Source of the DNA: Mycolicibacterium frederiksbergense | GTDB lineage: Bacteria > Actinomycetota > Actinomycetes > Mycobacteriales > Mycobacteriaceae | Length of the DNA stretch: 64,000 nt | Reading direction: 5' to 3' | Assembly: GCF_029893345.1 (NCBI RefSeq) | Contig: NZ_JARXVE010000015.1 | Coordinates: 1 to 64,000 of the forward strand | Shown: in pieces, positions 50,970 to 60,670 of the stretch | How the letters are laid out: every line of letters starts with the position of its first letter | How positions within the stretch are numbered: the stretch's first letter is position 1 | Notes under the pieces: generated by a model | Told to the model about the DNA's origin: nothing | Databases searched by the model: none | Seen by the model: the letters and a program-made list of their open reading frames with translations, nothing else | Position numbers and translations under genes: made by a program

Positions 50970-51440
50970 TCAGAACGGCTTGGTCGGCAGGTATTTACCG
51001 TCCAGGGTGATGACGGCGCGTTCACCACCCTCGGGATCGGCGACCTTCTTCACGTCCAGCTTGAAATTGATCGCGGAGATGATGCCGTCGCCGAACTGCT
51101 CGTGGATCAGCGCTTTGAGCGTGGTGCCATAGACCTGAAGCATCTCGTAGAAGCGGTAGATGGTCGGATCGGTGGGAACACCGCCGGGGATCGAGCCGCG
51201 GGTCGGGATGGTCTGAAGTAACAGCGCGGCATCGGCGTCCAGCCCCAACAGGTCGGCGACAGCCTTCGCCGACCGCTCCGGCAGCGGATGCTGACCGAGG
51301 ACGGCGGCGGTGGTGAAGGCCACCGACAAGCCGGAGGCGTCGGCGATCTGCTGCCAGGAGAGGTTCTTTCGGATCTTGGCGTCGACCGCTGCGGCGGCGA
51401 GCAACTGGCGGGCAGTGGGGTCGAACTGGGCTTGGACCAT
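50970..51440 (-). CDS. cynS: Cyanate hydratase (cyanase)
   Basis: 156 residues, the normal cyanase length. Catalytic Arg96, Glu99 and Ser122 fall at the same numbers as in E. coli CynS (IYRFYEML; GDGIISAINF). It decomposes cyanate with bicarbonate to ammonia and CO2, detoxifying cyanate or using it as nitrogen source. No cynT or cynX is adjacent. It follows a SnoaL-like gene after 13 bases on the same strand, so the two are probably one transcript. Confidence 0.95.
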   Translation of the reverse strand: MVQAQFDPTARQLLAAAAVDAKIRKNLSWQQIADASGLSVAFTTAAVLGQHPLPERSAKAVADLLGLDADAALLLQTIPTRGSIPGGVPTDPTIYRFYEMLQVYGTTLKALIHEQFGDGIISAINFKLDVKKVADPEGGERAVITLDGKYLPTKPF

Positions 51441-51453
51441 GGGCCCGCCCGGC

Positions 51454-51897
51454 TCAGGCGTGCTGACGCCGCTGAGCTCCGGCCGGCACCAGGCCGAGCT
51501 GCTGCAGCATGCCCAGGGTGTCCCAGGTGACCCAGTTCTCGGCGATCTTGCCGTCGACGATCTTGGTGGTGTCGGTCAGGTTGATCCGGGCGTGCTTGCC
51601 GGTCGGCGGCTGCCCCATGATCTCGCCCGTGTTGTCGCCCTGGGCTTCCAGCAGGGTGCAGACGTAGTCGCCCTCGGCGATCTGCATCTTGACGTCGAAC
51701 TTCATGTTGGAGAACGACTTCCGGTACATCTCGATGAGGCTTCGCATGTGCTGGGGCCCGCGCTGGTCGCCGAATGGATCCTGCGTGTCGTGGAAGGCGG
51801 CGCCGGGGGCGACAAGTTCATCCAGCTCGTTGAGGTCGCCGGAGACGAATACTTCCCATACGCGTCGGGCAATTGCTTTGTGCTGCTCTACGGCCAT
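51454..51897 (-). CDS. SnoaL-like / ester-cyclase family protein upstream of cynS
   Basis: 147-residue alpha+beta-barrel protein. The MAVEQHKAIARRVWEVFVSGDLNELDELVAPGAAFHD opening and the MRSLIEMYRKSFSNMKFDVK, YVCTLLEAQGDNTGEIMG and INLTDTTKIVDGKIAENW blocks are the standard SnoaL-like polyketide-cyclase pattern. The family spans cyclases, hydratases and non-enzymatic binders, so function is open. GAAAGG precedes the ATG. Pairing with cynS suggests a role around cyanate or a cyanate-releasing compound (inference). Confidence 0.8.
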   Translation of the reverse strand: MAVEQHKAIARRVWEVFVSGDLNELDELVAPGAAFHDTQDPFGDQRGPQHMRSLIEMYRKSFSNMKFDVKMQIAEGDYVCTLLEAQGDNTGEIMGQPPTGKHARINLTDTTKIVDGKIAENWVTWDTLGMLQQLGLVPAGAQRRQHA

Positions 51898-52165
51898 GAT
51901 TCGGCCTTTCGGTGAATCCGCACGGCAGAGGACGTCCGCAGACACACGGTAGAACCGAAGAGCGCGGGCGTCTGCCCGGAAGGGCCGTTCCAGATGGACG
52001 ATGCGTGATGTGGCAACGACTATCGATCAGCGACCCGATGTTGACCTGCCCCGACGCGCCAGACCCGTGCGGCTGTTTGCCTATTTGCCTTTGCACGCTT
52101 GATCGGAGGGAACGACCGCGACGGCGGGGCAGGGGCCGTAGTTCGGCGGCGCCGGGGCCCGGGGT

Positions 52166-52933
52166 TCACTTCATCCAGTTGGGCGGGCGTTTCTGCAGGA
52201 AGGCCAGCATGCCCTCGTGGGCCTCGGCGGAGACGAACAGCCGCGCGGACTGCTGCGTCAGCGCCTCGGCGTGCTCATCGAACCCGCGCAGGATCGCCGC
52301 GGTGGTCAGCGCCTTCGACGTGGCCAGGCCCTGCGGTGAACCCTTGGCGATCTCCGCCGTCAGCCCCGCCACCGCGGCGTCGACGTCATCGGCCGCCATG
52401 GTGATCAGACCGATCGCCGCCGCCTCGGCGGCACCGAAGCGCTCCCCGGTGACGAAGTACCGGCCCGCCGCGCGCGGCGACATCTTCGGCAGCAGGGTCA
52501 GTGAAATGATCGACGGCGCAACCCCGATGCGCGCCTCGGTCAGCGCGAACGAACTCTGCGGCCCGGCCACCACCAGATCGCAGGCGCCCACCAATCCCAG
52601 CCCGCCGGCCCGGACATGCCCGTCAACGGCGCCGATCACCGGCAGCGGTGACTCCAGGATGGCCCGCAGCAGTGTGGTCATCTCCCGGGCCCGGTCCACG
52701 GCGATATCACCGGGATCACGCCCGGCAACCTCGCTGAGATCGGCTCCGGCGCAGAAGGTTCCACCGGTGTGCCCCAGCACCACGACCCGGACCCCGGGTT
52801 CGGCGGTGGCTCGGGCCAGGCCCTGGTGCAGCTGCTCGACCAGAGTCGATGACAGCGCGTTGCGGTTGTGTGGCGAATCCAGCGTCAGCCGCGCGACGCT
52901 GGACTCGACCGTGTACTGAACCAAAGATGACAT
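52166..52933 (-). CDS. echA7: Enoyl-CoA hydratase/isomerase family (EchA7-like)
   Basis: 255-residue crotonase-fold protein. The oxyanion block TFCAGADLSE (about 59-68) and the GGLGLVGACDLVVAG helix are intact. It is the last gene of the six-gene acyl-CoA carboxylation operon (15 bases after fadE12). In leucine or acyclic-terpene pathways the hydratase acts on a carboxylated intermediate (3-methylglutaconyl-CoA or isohexenylglutaconyl-CoA). Corresponds to Rv0971c. The substrate is inferred from neighbours only. Confidence 0.88.
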   Translation of the reverse strand: MSSLVQYTVESSVARLTLDSPHNRNALSSTLVEQLHQGLARATAEPGVRVVVLGHTGGTFCAGADLSEVAGRDPGDIAVDRAREMTTLLRAILESPLPVIGAVDGHVRAGGLGLVGACDLVVAGPQSSFALTEARIGVAPSIISLTLLPKMSPRAAGRYFVTGERFGAAEAAAIGLITMAADDVDAAVAGLTAEIAKGSPQGLATSKALTTAAILRGFDEHAEALTQQSARLFVSAEAHEGMLAFLQKRPPNWMK

Positions 52934-52948
52934 CGTCAGTACGGCCCG

Positions 52949-54106
52949 TCAGTATGAGCGAGGCAGGCCCAGCGAGGTCTGCGCGACGAAGTTCAGGATC
53001 ATCTCCCGGCTCACCGGGGCGATGCGGGCCAGCTTGGACGCCGTCACCGCCGCGGCGATGCCGTACTCCTTGGTCAGGCCGTTGCCGCCGAGGGACTGCA
53101 CGGCCTGATCCACCGCACGCACCGATGCTTCACCGGCGGCGTACTTGGCCATGTTCGCGGCCTCGGCGGCACCGAAATCGTCACCCGCGTCATACAGCGT
53201 CGCGGCCTTCTGCATCATCAGCTTGGCCAACTCGATCTCAATGTGATTCTGCGCCAACGGATGTGACAGGCCTTGGTGGCTGCCGATCGGCGTCTTCCAG
53301 ACCTGACGGGTCTTGACGTAGTCGACGGCCTTGTTGATCGCGAACCGGCCCATGCCGACCGCGGACGCCGCACCCATGATCCGCTCGGGATTCAACCCGG
53401 CGAACAATTGCGCGATCGCGGCGTCCTCGGAGCCCACCAGCGCATCGGCCGGCACCCGCACATCATCGAGGAACACCTGGAACTGGCTCTCCGGGCTGAC
53501 CAGCTCCATCTCGATCTTGGTCCAGTGCAGGCCCGGGGTGTCGGTCGGGATCACGAACAGCGCCGGCTTGAGGTTGCCGGTCTTGTGGTCCTCGGTGCGG
53601 CCCACCACGAGGATGGCCTGGGCCTGATCCACGCCGGAGATGAAAGTCTTCTGGCCCTTGATGATCCAGTCGCTGCCGTCCCTGCGGGCGGTGGTGGTGA
53701 TCCGGTGGCTGTTGGAGCCGGCATCGGGCTCGGTGATGGCGAAGGCCATGGTGATCGAGCCGTCGGCGATACCGGGGATCCAGCGCTTCTTCTGCTCCTC
53801 GGTGCCGAACTTGGAGATGATGGTGCCGTTGATCGCGGGGGAGACCACCATCATCAACAGTGCGCAACCGTTGGCCGACATCTCCTCCATGACCAGGCTC
53901 AGCTCATACATGCCGGCCCCGCCGCCGCCGTACGCCTCGGGCAGGTTCACCCCGATGAAGCCGAGCTTGCCTGCCTCACTCCACAACTCGGTGGTGTGCT
54001 GCCCGGCGCGGGCCTTCTCCAGGTAGTAATCCTGGCCGTAGTTGGCGGCCATCGCGGCCACCGCCTGACGCAGGGCCTTCTGTTCCTCGGTCTCGATAAA
54101 GCTCAT
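52949..54106 (-). CDS. fadE12: Acyl-CoA dehydrogenase (FadE12-like)
   Basis: 385-residue FAD enzyme. The FAD/substrate blocks MAFAITEPDAGSNSHRITT and the C-terminal SLGGNGLTKEYGIAAAV with the usual catalytic Glu (EYG) are present. It introduces an alpha,beta double bond into an acyl-CoA. Its ATG overlaps the accA2 stop (ATGA), so the two are translationally coupled, with GAAGGAG upstream. Corresponds to Rv0972c. Confidence 0.92.
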   Translation of the reverse strand: MSFIETEEQKALRQAVAAMAANYGQDYYLEKARAGQHTTELWSEAGKLGFIGVNLPEAYGGGGAGMYELSLVMEEMSANGCALLMMVVSPAINGTIISKFGTEEQKKRWIPGIADGSITMAFAITEPDAGSNSHRITTTARRDGSDWIIKGQKTFISGVDQAQAILVVGRTEDHKTGNLKPALFVIPTDTPGLHWTKIEMELVSPESQFQVFLDDVRVPADALVGSEDAAIAQLFAGLNPERIMGAASAVGMGRFAINKAVDYVKTRQVWKTPIGSHQGLSHPLAQNHIEIELAKLMMQKAATLYDAGDDFGAAEAANMAKYAAGEASVRAVDQAVQSLGGNGLTKEYGIAAAVTASKLARIAPVSREMILNFVAQTSLGLPRSY

Positions 54107-56064
54107 GACTGTTCTCCTTCGGGGTTTTGCACGCGGGCAAGTACGGCGCCGACCTCGACCTGTTGGCCCGCGGCGACATTGAGTTCGGCCAACACCCCGT
54201 CCTCGGGTGCGGCGATGGTGTGCTCCATCTTCATGGCTTCCAGCCAGATCAGCGGTTGCCCGGCGGTGACGGTGTCACCGACCGCGGCGCCGACGCGCAG
54301 CACCGAACCGGGCATGGGCGCCAGCAGTGAGCCGTGCGCGACCGCGTCGGCCGGATCGGGGAAGCGGGGCAGCGCAGTGAACTGCACGGGACCGAGCGGG
54401 GAATCGACGAACACCTGGTCGCCGTACCCCGACACGTCGAACGCCCGCTCCACGCCGCTCATCGACAGCACCACCCGCTCCGGCGTCACCGACACCAGGG
54501 AAACCCCGTCGTGGTCGGGCAGGTCGACCCCGGTGCGGGTGAACCGGTAGCGCACTGCGACGTCATCGCCCGCAGCGTTGCGGTAGGTCCGCGACTGGTA
54601 TCCCGAGGCCAGGTTGCGCCAGCCGCTGGGCGCGGCACCGAAAACCCTTGCGTGGGCGCGATTGCGCGCGGCATCGGCCAGCGCGGCGGCGATCGCCGAG
54701 AGGGTTACCGCTGCTGCGTCGGCCAGCGGGGCGGCCAGGGCATCGAGGCCGTGGGTGTCGAAGAACGCGGTGTCGGTCGCCCCGTCCAGGAATGCCGGAT
54801 GCCGCAGCACGTTCACCAACAGATCGCGGTTGGTGCGCAGCCCGTGAATTCGGGCGCGGGCCAACGCATCGGCGAGCACGGTCGCGGCCTGACGGCGGGT
54901 CGGGGCATACGAGATGACCTTGGCCAGCATGGGGTCGTAGAAGATCGACACCACTGAGCCGTCCTCGATGCCCGTGTCGACGCGCACCTGCCCGCGCACG
55001 TGAGGAGCAGATTGCAGAGGAACCTCGAACCGGTGCACGGTGCCGGCCTGCGGCTGCCAGCCCTTGGCCGGATCCTCGGCGTAGAGGCGGGCCTCGATGG
55101 CCGAACCGCGGGAGGCCGGTGGCGTCGGATCGAGCCGGCCGCCGTCGGCGACCATGAGCTGCAGCTCGACCAGATCCAGGCCGGTGGTGGCCTCGGTGAC
55201 CGGATGTTCCACCTGCAGTCGGGTGTTCATCTCCAGGAAGAAGAAATCACCGTTGTTGTCGGCCATGAACTCCACGGTGCCTGCGCCGGCGTAGCCGATC
55301 GCCTCGGCAGCCAACCGGGCCGCGTCGAACAACTTCTCCCGCATCCCGGGAGTGCGCTCCACCAGGGGCGACGGCGCCTCCTCGATGACCTTCTGGTGGC
55401 GACGCTGAATCGAGCACTCGCGCTCACCGACCGCCCACACTGTGCCGTGCTGATCGGCCAGCACCTGCACCTCGACGTGGTGGCCGGCGGCCAGATAACG
55501 CTCGCAGAACACCGTCGGATCACCGAACGCCGACTGCGCCTCGCGTTGGGCCGCGGCGACTTCGCCGGGCAGATCCGACAATTCACGCACGACGCGCATG
55601 CCGCGGCCACCGCCACCGGCCGACGCCTTCACCAGCACCGGCAGCTGCTCGGCCGTCACGGTGGTCGGGTCGAGTTCGGCCAGCACCGGAACCCCGGCCG
55701 CGGCCATCATCTTCTTGGCCTCGATCTTGGACCCCATGGCAGCCACCGCAGGCACCGGCGGGCCGATCCAGGTCAGCCCGGCATCGATCACCGCGGCGGC
55801 GAAATCGGGGTTCTCCGAGAGGAACCCATAGCCGGGATGAACGGCGTCGGCACCCGCGGCGCGGGCGGCCGCGATGAGCTGGGCGGAATCGAGGTATCCG
55901 CTGTTGCCCTCCAGACGCACCCGGACATCCGCCTCGGCGACGTGTGGAGACCCGGCGTCGGGATCGGTGTACACCGCGACCGTGCCGATGCCGAGACGAC
56001 GGCAGGTGGCGAACACCCGGCGGGCGATCTCCCCGCGATTGGCGACGAGGACTCTCGTGATCAT
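54103..56064 (-). CDS. accA2: Biotin-dependent acyl-CoA carboxylase alpha subunit (AccA2-like)
   Basis: 653 residues. The biotin carboxylase (about 1-445) shows VLVANRGEIARRVFATCRRLG, the ATP loop KASAGGGGRGMR and the LEMNTRLQVEHPVTE block. A linker domain follows, then the biotin carrier with EAMKMEH, where Lys612 is biotinylated. The layout matches alpha subunits of methylcrotonyl-, geranyl- and propionyl-CoA carboxylases. Corresponds to Rv0973c. A 94-base gap separates it from accD2, so an internal promoter is possible. Confidence 0.94.
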   Translation of the reverse strand: MITRVLVANRGEIARRVFATCRRLGIGTVAVYTDPDAGSPHVAEADVRVRLEGNSGYLDSAQLIAAARAAGADAVHPGYGFLSENPDFAAAVIDAGLTWIGPPVPAVAAMGSKIEAKKMMAAAGVPVLAELDPTTVTAEQLPVLVKASAGGGGRGMRVVRELSDLPGEVAAAQREAQSAFGDPTVFCERYLAAGHHVEVQVLADQHGTVWAVGERECSIQRRHQKVIEEAPSPLVERTPGMREKLFDAARLAAEAIGYAGAGTVEFMADNNGDFFFLEMNTRLQVEHPVTEATTGLDLVELQLMVADGGRLDPTPPASRGSAIEARLYAEDPAKGWQPQAGTVHRFEVPLQSAPHVRGQVRVDTGIEDGSVVSIFYDPMLAKVISYAPTRRQAATVLADALARARIHGLRTNRDLLVNVLRHPAFLDGATDTAFFDTHGLDALAAPLADAAAVTLSAIAAALADAARNRAHARVFGAAPSGWRNLASGYQSRTYRNAAGDDVAVRYRFTRTGVDLPDHDGVSLVSVTPERVVLSMSGVERAFDVSGYGDQVFVDSPLGPVQFTALPRFPDPADAVAHGSLLAPMPGSVLRVGAAVGDTVTAGQPLIWLEAMKMEHTIAAPEDGVLAELNVAAGQQVEVGAVLARVQNPEGEQS

Positions 56065-56158
56065 TTTCCTCCTCCGCCGGCACTACGGTTTGTGATGGAT
56101 TTCGGCCGGAATTCGTCAGAATGCGTAGTCTCGGCGCACAAGATGGTCATGACGCGCC

Positions 56159-57754
56159 TCACATCCTGAAGACGCCGAAGTTCGACGTCCCCTCGATCGG
56201 GCCATTGGCAATGGCGGACAAGCACATTCCCAGCACGGTGCGGGTGTCGCGTGGGTCGATCACCCCGTCGTCATATAGCCGCCCGGACAGGAACATCGGC
56301 AGCGACTCGGCCTCGATCTGCGCCTCGACCGCGGCGCGCAGCGCGGCGTCGGCGGCCTCGTCGACCTGCTGGCCGCGCGCCTCGGCCGCGGCCCGGCTGA
56401 CGATCGAGAGCACGCCGGCCAACTGGGTACCACCCATCACCGCGGACTTCGCGCTGGGCCAGGCGAACAGGAACCGCGGGTCATAAGCCCGCCCGCACAT
56501 GCCGTAGTGGCCCGCGCCGTAGGAGGCACCGATCAGCAGCGACAGGTGTGGAACCGTCGAATTAGACACCGCATTGATCATCATCGAGCCGTGCTTGATC
56601 ATGCCGCCCTCTTCGTACTGCTTACCCACCATGTAGCCGGTGGTGTTGTGCAGGAACAGAAGTGGGGTGTCGGCGCGGTTGGCCAGCTGGATGAACTGGG
56701 TGGCCTTCTGCGACTCCTCGGAGAATAGCACGCCGCGGGCATTGGCCAGGATGCCGATCGGATAGCCCCACAGCGTGGCCCAGCCCGTCACCAGTGACGA
56801 CCCGTACAGCGGTTTGAACTCGTCGAAATCCGAGCCGTCCACGATGCGGGCGATCACCTCGCGTGGGTCGAACGGAATACGCAGATCGGCCGGCACGATG
56901 CCGACCAGCTCCTCGGCGTCGAACGCCGGCTCGACCACCGGTGCCGGCGTCGGGCCCTGCTTGCGCCAGTTCAGCCGGGCCACGATGCGCCGCCCGATCC
57001 GAATCGCGTCGAGCTCATCATTGGCCAGGTAGTCGCCCAGACCCGAAGTGCGGGAATGCATATCGGCGCCGCCCAGCGACTCGTCGTCGGACTCCTCGCC
57101 GGTGGCCATCTTGACCAGCGGGGGACCGGCCAGGAACACCTTGGAACGTTCCTTGATCATCACCACGTGATCGGACATTCCCGGGATGTAGGCACCGCCG
57201 GCCGTCGAGTTGCCGAACACCAGGGAAATCGTGGGGATACCCGCAGCCGACAGCCGGGTCAGGTCGCGGAACATCTGCCCGCCCGGGATGAAGATCTCCT
57301 TCTGCGTCGGCAGATCGGCGCCGCCGGACTCGACCAGGGAGATCACCGGCAACCGGTTCTCCATCGCGATCTGGTTGGCGCGCAGGATCTTCTTGAGCGT
57401 CCACGGGTTACTGGTGCCGCCCTTGACCGTCGGGTCGTTGGCGACGATCAGGCATTCGACACCCTCGACGGCGCCGATGCCGCAGACCACGCTGGCGCCG
57501 ACGGTGAAATCGCTGCCCCAGGCCGCCAGCGGGCTGAGTTCCAGGAACGGCGCGTCGGGATCCAGCAGTAGCTCGACGCGTTCGCGCGCGGTCAGCTTGC
57601 CGCGCGAGTGGTGCCGGTCCACGTATTTCGGCCCACCGCCGGCCAGGGCCTTGGCGTGCTCGGCGTCGAGCTCGGCGAGTTTGGCCGTCATCACCTCGGC
57701 CGCCTCCTGATAGCCGGGGGAGGCGGGGTTGATGGTCGATGTGAGTGTGGTCAT
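56159..57754 (-). CDS. accD2: Acyl-CoA carboxylase beta subunit, methylcrotonyl/geranyl-CoA type (AccD2-like)
   Basis: 531-residue carboxyltransferase with two crotonase-like halves. The blocks ESGGADLPTQKEIF, NSTAGGAYIPGMSDHVVM and NTTGYMVGKQYEEGGMIKHG are those of the MCC/GCC class, not the acetyl/propionyl-CoA class. It pairs with AccA2 to carboxylate the gamma carbon of a 3-methyl-2-enoyl-CoA (inference). Its ATG overlaps the fadE13 stop (ATGA). Corresponds to Rv0974c. Confidence 0.93.
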   Translation of the reverse strand: MTTLTSTINPASPGYQEAAEVMTAKLAELDAEHAKALAGGGPKYVDRHHSRGKLTARERVELLLDPDAPFLELSPLAAWGSDFTVGASVVCGIGAVEGVECLIVANDPTVKGGTSNPWTLKKILRANQIAMENRLPVISLVESGGADLPTQKEIFIPGGQMFRDLTRLSAAGIPTISLVFGNSTAGGAYIPGMSDHVVMIKERSKVFLAGPPLVKMATGEESDDESLGGADMHSRTSGLGDYLANDELDAIRIGRRIVARLNWRKQGPTPAPVVEPAFDAEELVGIVPADLRIPFDPREVIARIVDGSDFDEFKPLYGSSLVTGWATLWGYPIGILANARGVLFSEESQKATQFIQLANRADTPLLFLHNTTGYMVGKQYEEGGMIKHGSMMINAVSNSTVPHLSLLIGASYGAGHYGMCGRAYDPRFLFAWPSAKSAVMGGTQLAGVLSIVSRAAAEARGQQVDEAADAALRAAVEAQIEAESLPMFLSGRLYDDGVIDPRDTRTVLGMCLSAIANGPIEGTSNFGVFRM

Positions 57755-58902
57755 GACTGGAACCCCAATGTCTTTGCGGCCAAGGAGGTCAGGATCTCGG
57801 TGGTGCCGCCGCCGATACCCAGGATGCGCATGTCACGGTACTGGCGCTCGACCTCGGATTCGGCCATATACCCCATCCCGCCGAACAGTTGCACGGCCTG
57901 ATTCGCCACCCACTCGCCGGTCTCGACGGCGGTGTTCTTGGCGAAGCACACCTCGGTGATCAAATTCGTCTCACCTTCAAGGACTTGCCTTTCCACCATG
58001 TGGCGGGTGTACACCCGGGCCACGTCGATCCGCCGGGCCATCTCGGCCAGGGTGTTCTGTACTGATTGCCGGGAAATCAGCGGCTTGCCGAAAGTCTCGC
58101 GGTCCCTACACCATTGCACGGTCAGGTCCAGGCAGCGTTGCGCACTGGCGTAGGCCTGCACCGCCAAGCCCACCCGCTCGGACACGAACGCCGCCGCGAT
58201 CTGCAGAAATCCGGAGTTCTCGGCGCCGATCAGGTTGGCCACCGGCACCCGCACATCGGTGTAGGACAGCTCGGCGGTATCGCTTGAGCGCCAACCCATC
58301 TTGTCGAGCTTGCGGGTGACCTCAAATCCCGGGGTGCCCTTGTCCACCACGATCAGTGAGACGCCCGCGGCGCCCGGCCCGCCGGTGCGGGCCGCGGTGA
58401 CCACATAGTCGGCGCGCACCCCGGAGGTGATGTAGGTCTTGGCGCCATTGAGCACGTAGTCATCGCCGTCGCGGACAGCTTTCGTGGTGAGATGCCCGAC
58501 GTCGGAGCCGCCGCCCGGTTCGGTGATGGCCAACGAGCCGATCTTCTCGCCGCGCAGGGTGGGCTTCACATACGTCTCGATCAACCGCTCATCACCCGAG
58601 GCGGCCATGTGCGGTACCGCGATGCCGGAGGTGAACAGTGAGGCGAACACGCCGCCGGGGCAGCCCGCGTAGTGCAACTCCTCGCAGATGATCAGCGCGT
58701 CGGCGCCGTCCCCACCGCCGCCGCCGACCGACTCCGGGAAGCTCGCCCCGAGCAGGCCGGCCGCCCCGGCCTTCCGGTGTAACTCGCGGGGGAGTTCGCC
58801 GGTGCGCTCCCACTCGTCGACATGGGGCAGTACCTCGCGTTCGGCGAAATTGCGCACGGTCTTGCGCAGTTCGTCGCGTTCGGGGGTGGTCCAGAAACTC
58901 AC
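57751..58902 (-). CDS. fadE13: Acyl-CoA dehydrogenase (FadE13-like)
   Basis: 383-residue FAD enzyme. The conserved blocks SLAITEPGGGSDVGHLTTKAV, YITSGVRADYVV and QLFGGMGYMAESEVERQYRD (catalytic Glu in GYMAE) are intact. The GTG at 58902 overlaps the stop of the DUF1446 gene, giving coupling. With two ACADs in one operon, one may act on the saturated branched acyl-CoA before carboxylation and the other afterwards. Corresponds to Rv0975c. Confidence 0.92.
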   Translation of the reverse strand: MSFWTTPERDELRKTVRNFAEREVLPHVDEWERTGELPRELHRKAGAAGLLGASFPESVGGGGGDGADALIICEELHYAGCPGGVFASLFTSGIAVPHMAASGDERLIETYVKPTLRGEKIGSLAITEPGGGSDVGHLTTKAVRDGDDYVLNGAKTYITSGVRADYVVTAARTGGPGAAGVSLIVVDKGTPGFEVTRKLDKMGWRSSDTAELSYTDVRVPVANLIGAENSGFLQIAAAFVSERVGLAVQAYASAQRCLDLTVQWCRDRETFGKPLISRQSVQNTLAEMARRIDVARVYTRHMVERQVLEGETNLITEVCFAKNTAVETGEWVANQAVQLFGGMGYMAESEVERQYRDMRILGIGGGTTEILTSLAAKTLGFQS

Positions 58903-60650
58903 GGCAGTGCCTTCTTTTCTTCGCGCGAGGCGCTCATCACCAGTTCCTCCGGGATATCGAGATGACGGCTGCGCAACCATTCGCCCAGCCCCTTGGCCTG
59001 CGGATCGAACCGGGCCTGATAGGCCACGCCCCGGCCCAGAATGCCGTCGATCACGAAGTTGACCGCCCGCAGGTTGGGCAGTACGTGCCGGGTGACCGGC
59101 AGTTCGGAAACCTCGGGCAGCAGCTCGCGCAGTTTCTCGACGGTGAGAGTGTGGGCCAGCCAGCGCCACTGCTCGTCTGTACGTACCCACACCCCGACGT
59201 TCGCCGAACCGCCCTTGTCGCCGCTGCGGGCACCGGCGATCGTGCCCAGCGGCGCGCGACGGGTGACGCTCTGCGGCAATGGTTCTGGCAGCGCAGGATC
59301 GCCGGCCGGTGCTAGTTCGAGGGTTTCGGCCGCCGGCGCGATGTCGACCCGGGTGCCGTCACCGTGCACCGCGATATGCGGCACTTGCGCGGCGTCGACG
59401 TACTCCGCGGTGAACACGCCATACACCTGGGCCTCGCCCGGCGGTGCCGTCGCGGTGAAACCGGGATAGCTGGCCAAGGCCAGTTCCACTGCCGCCGAGG
59501 AGAACTGGCGTCCCACCAGGGCCGGATCCGGGTCGCGGACCACGCAGTGCAACAGCGCGCTGGCGGTCTCCTCGGTGGCGGCGTCGGGATGGTCGGTGCG
59601 GGCCAGCGTCCAATCCAGTTCGGCCGGACGCACTTTCAATGCGGCCTCCAGCTGGCCGCGGACCAGCTCGGCCTTGGCCTCGATGTCCAGCCCGGTGAGT
59701 ACGAACGTCGTCGCATTGCGGAAACCGCCGATGCTGTTGCACGACACCTTCAACGTCGGCGGCGGGGCCTCGCCCGTCACGCCGTCAATACGCACCCGGT
59801 CGGGGCCGTCGGAACTCAGCCGCACCGAATCCACCCGCAACGTCACATCGGGATTGGCGTAGCGCGCCCCGGTGATCTCGTAGAGCAGTTGCGCGGTGAC
59901 CGTGCCGACGCTGACCTGCCCGCCGGTGCCGGGATGTTTGGTGATCACCGAGGAGCCGTCGGGGAAGATCTCGGCGATCGGGAAGCCGGGCCGCGCCAGA
60001 TCGGGTATTTCGGTGAAGAACGCGTAATTACCGCCGGTGGCCTGGGTGCCGCATTCGATGACGTGACCGGCGGCCACCGCCCCGGCCAGCGCGTCATAGT
60101 CGGTGGCCGACCAGCCGAAGTGTGCGGCCGCGGGCCCGACGATCACCGACGCATCGGTCACCCGGCCGGTGACCACGACGTCGGCGCCGGCATTCAGGCA
60201 GTCGACGATGCCCCAGGCGCCCAGGTAGGCATTGGCCGCGAGCGGAGCACCCAACCCCAGCTCGCCGGCCCGGGCCACCAGATCGTCACCCTCGACGTGC
60301 GCCACATTGACGGTGAGCCCGAGGCGCTCGGCCAGGGCCCGCACCGCGGCGGCCAGCCCGGCCGGGTTCAGGCCGCCGGCGTTGGCCACGACCTTCACGC
60401 CCTGGTCCAGGGCCAGGCCCAGCGACTCCTCCAGCTGCCGCAGGAGAGTCTTCGCATAGCCACGGTCGGGGTCCTTGGCGCGGTCCCGGGCCAGGATGAG
60501 CATGGTCAGTTCGGCGAGGTAATCGCCGGTCAGATAGTCCAGCTCACCGCCGGTGAGCATGTCGTGCATCGCGGCCAGCCGATCACCGTAGAAGCCGGAA
60601 CAGTTGCCGATGCGCACCGCACCAGACTCTGAACGCACACGTACTCCCAT
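58899..60650 (-). CDS. DUF1446 / AtuA-like protein (Rv0976c-like)
   Basis: 583 residues. The N-terminal DUF1446 domain (about 10-450) starts VRIGNCSGFYGDRLAAMHDML and contains VVANAGGLNP and VVTGRVTDASVIVGPAAAHFGW. A C-terminal AtuA-like ferredoxin-fold domain (about 475-570) has IAGARSGDKGGSANVGVWVRT. In Pseudomonas AtuA is needed for acyclic terpene use, but its biochemical role is unknown. This is the first gene of the operon; its stop overlaps the fadE13 start. A palindrome at 60671-60684 lies just upstream. Confidence 0.88.
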   Translation of the reverse strand: MGVRVRSESGAVRIGNCSGFYGDRLAAMHDMLTGGELDYLTGDYLAELTMLILARDRAKDPDRGYAKTLLRQLEESLGLALDQGVKVVANAGGLNPAGLAAAVRALAERLGLTVNVAHVEGDDLVARAGELGLGAPLAANAYLGAWGIVDCLNAGADVVVTGRVTDASVIVGPAAAHFGWSATDYDALAGAVAAGHVIECGTQATGGNYAFFTEIPDLARPGFPIAEIFPDGSSVITKHPGTGGQVSVGTVTAQLLYEITGARYANPDVTLRVDSVRLSSDGPDRVRIDGVTGEAPPPTLKVSCNSIGGFRNATTFVLTGLDIEAKAELVRGQLEAALKVRPAELDWTLARTDHPDAATEETASALLHCVVRDPDPALVGRQFSSAAVELALASYPGFTATAPPGEAQVYGVFTAEYVDAAQVPHIAVHGDGTRVDIAPAAETLELAPAGDPALPEPLPQSVTRRAPLGTIAGARSGDKGGSANVGVWVRTDEQWRWLAHTLTVEKLRELLPEVSELPVTRHVLPNLRAVNFVIDGILGRGVAYQARFDPQAKGLGEWLRSRHLDIPEELVMSASREEKKALP

Positions 60651-60670
60651 CGACGCTGACCAACGTACCA

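Noticed and set aside
50825..51010. A 61-codon Arg-rich frame between the secreted protein and cynS
   Set aside because: It overlaps the cynS 3' end on the opposite strand and has no family likeness.
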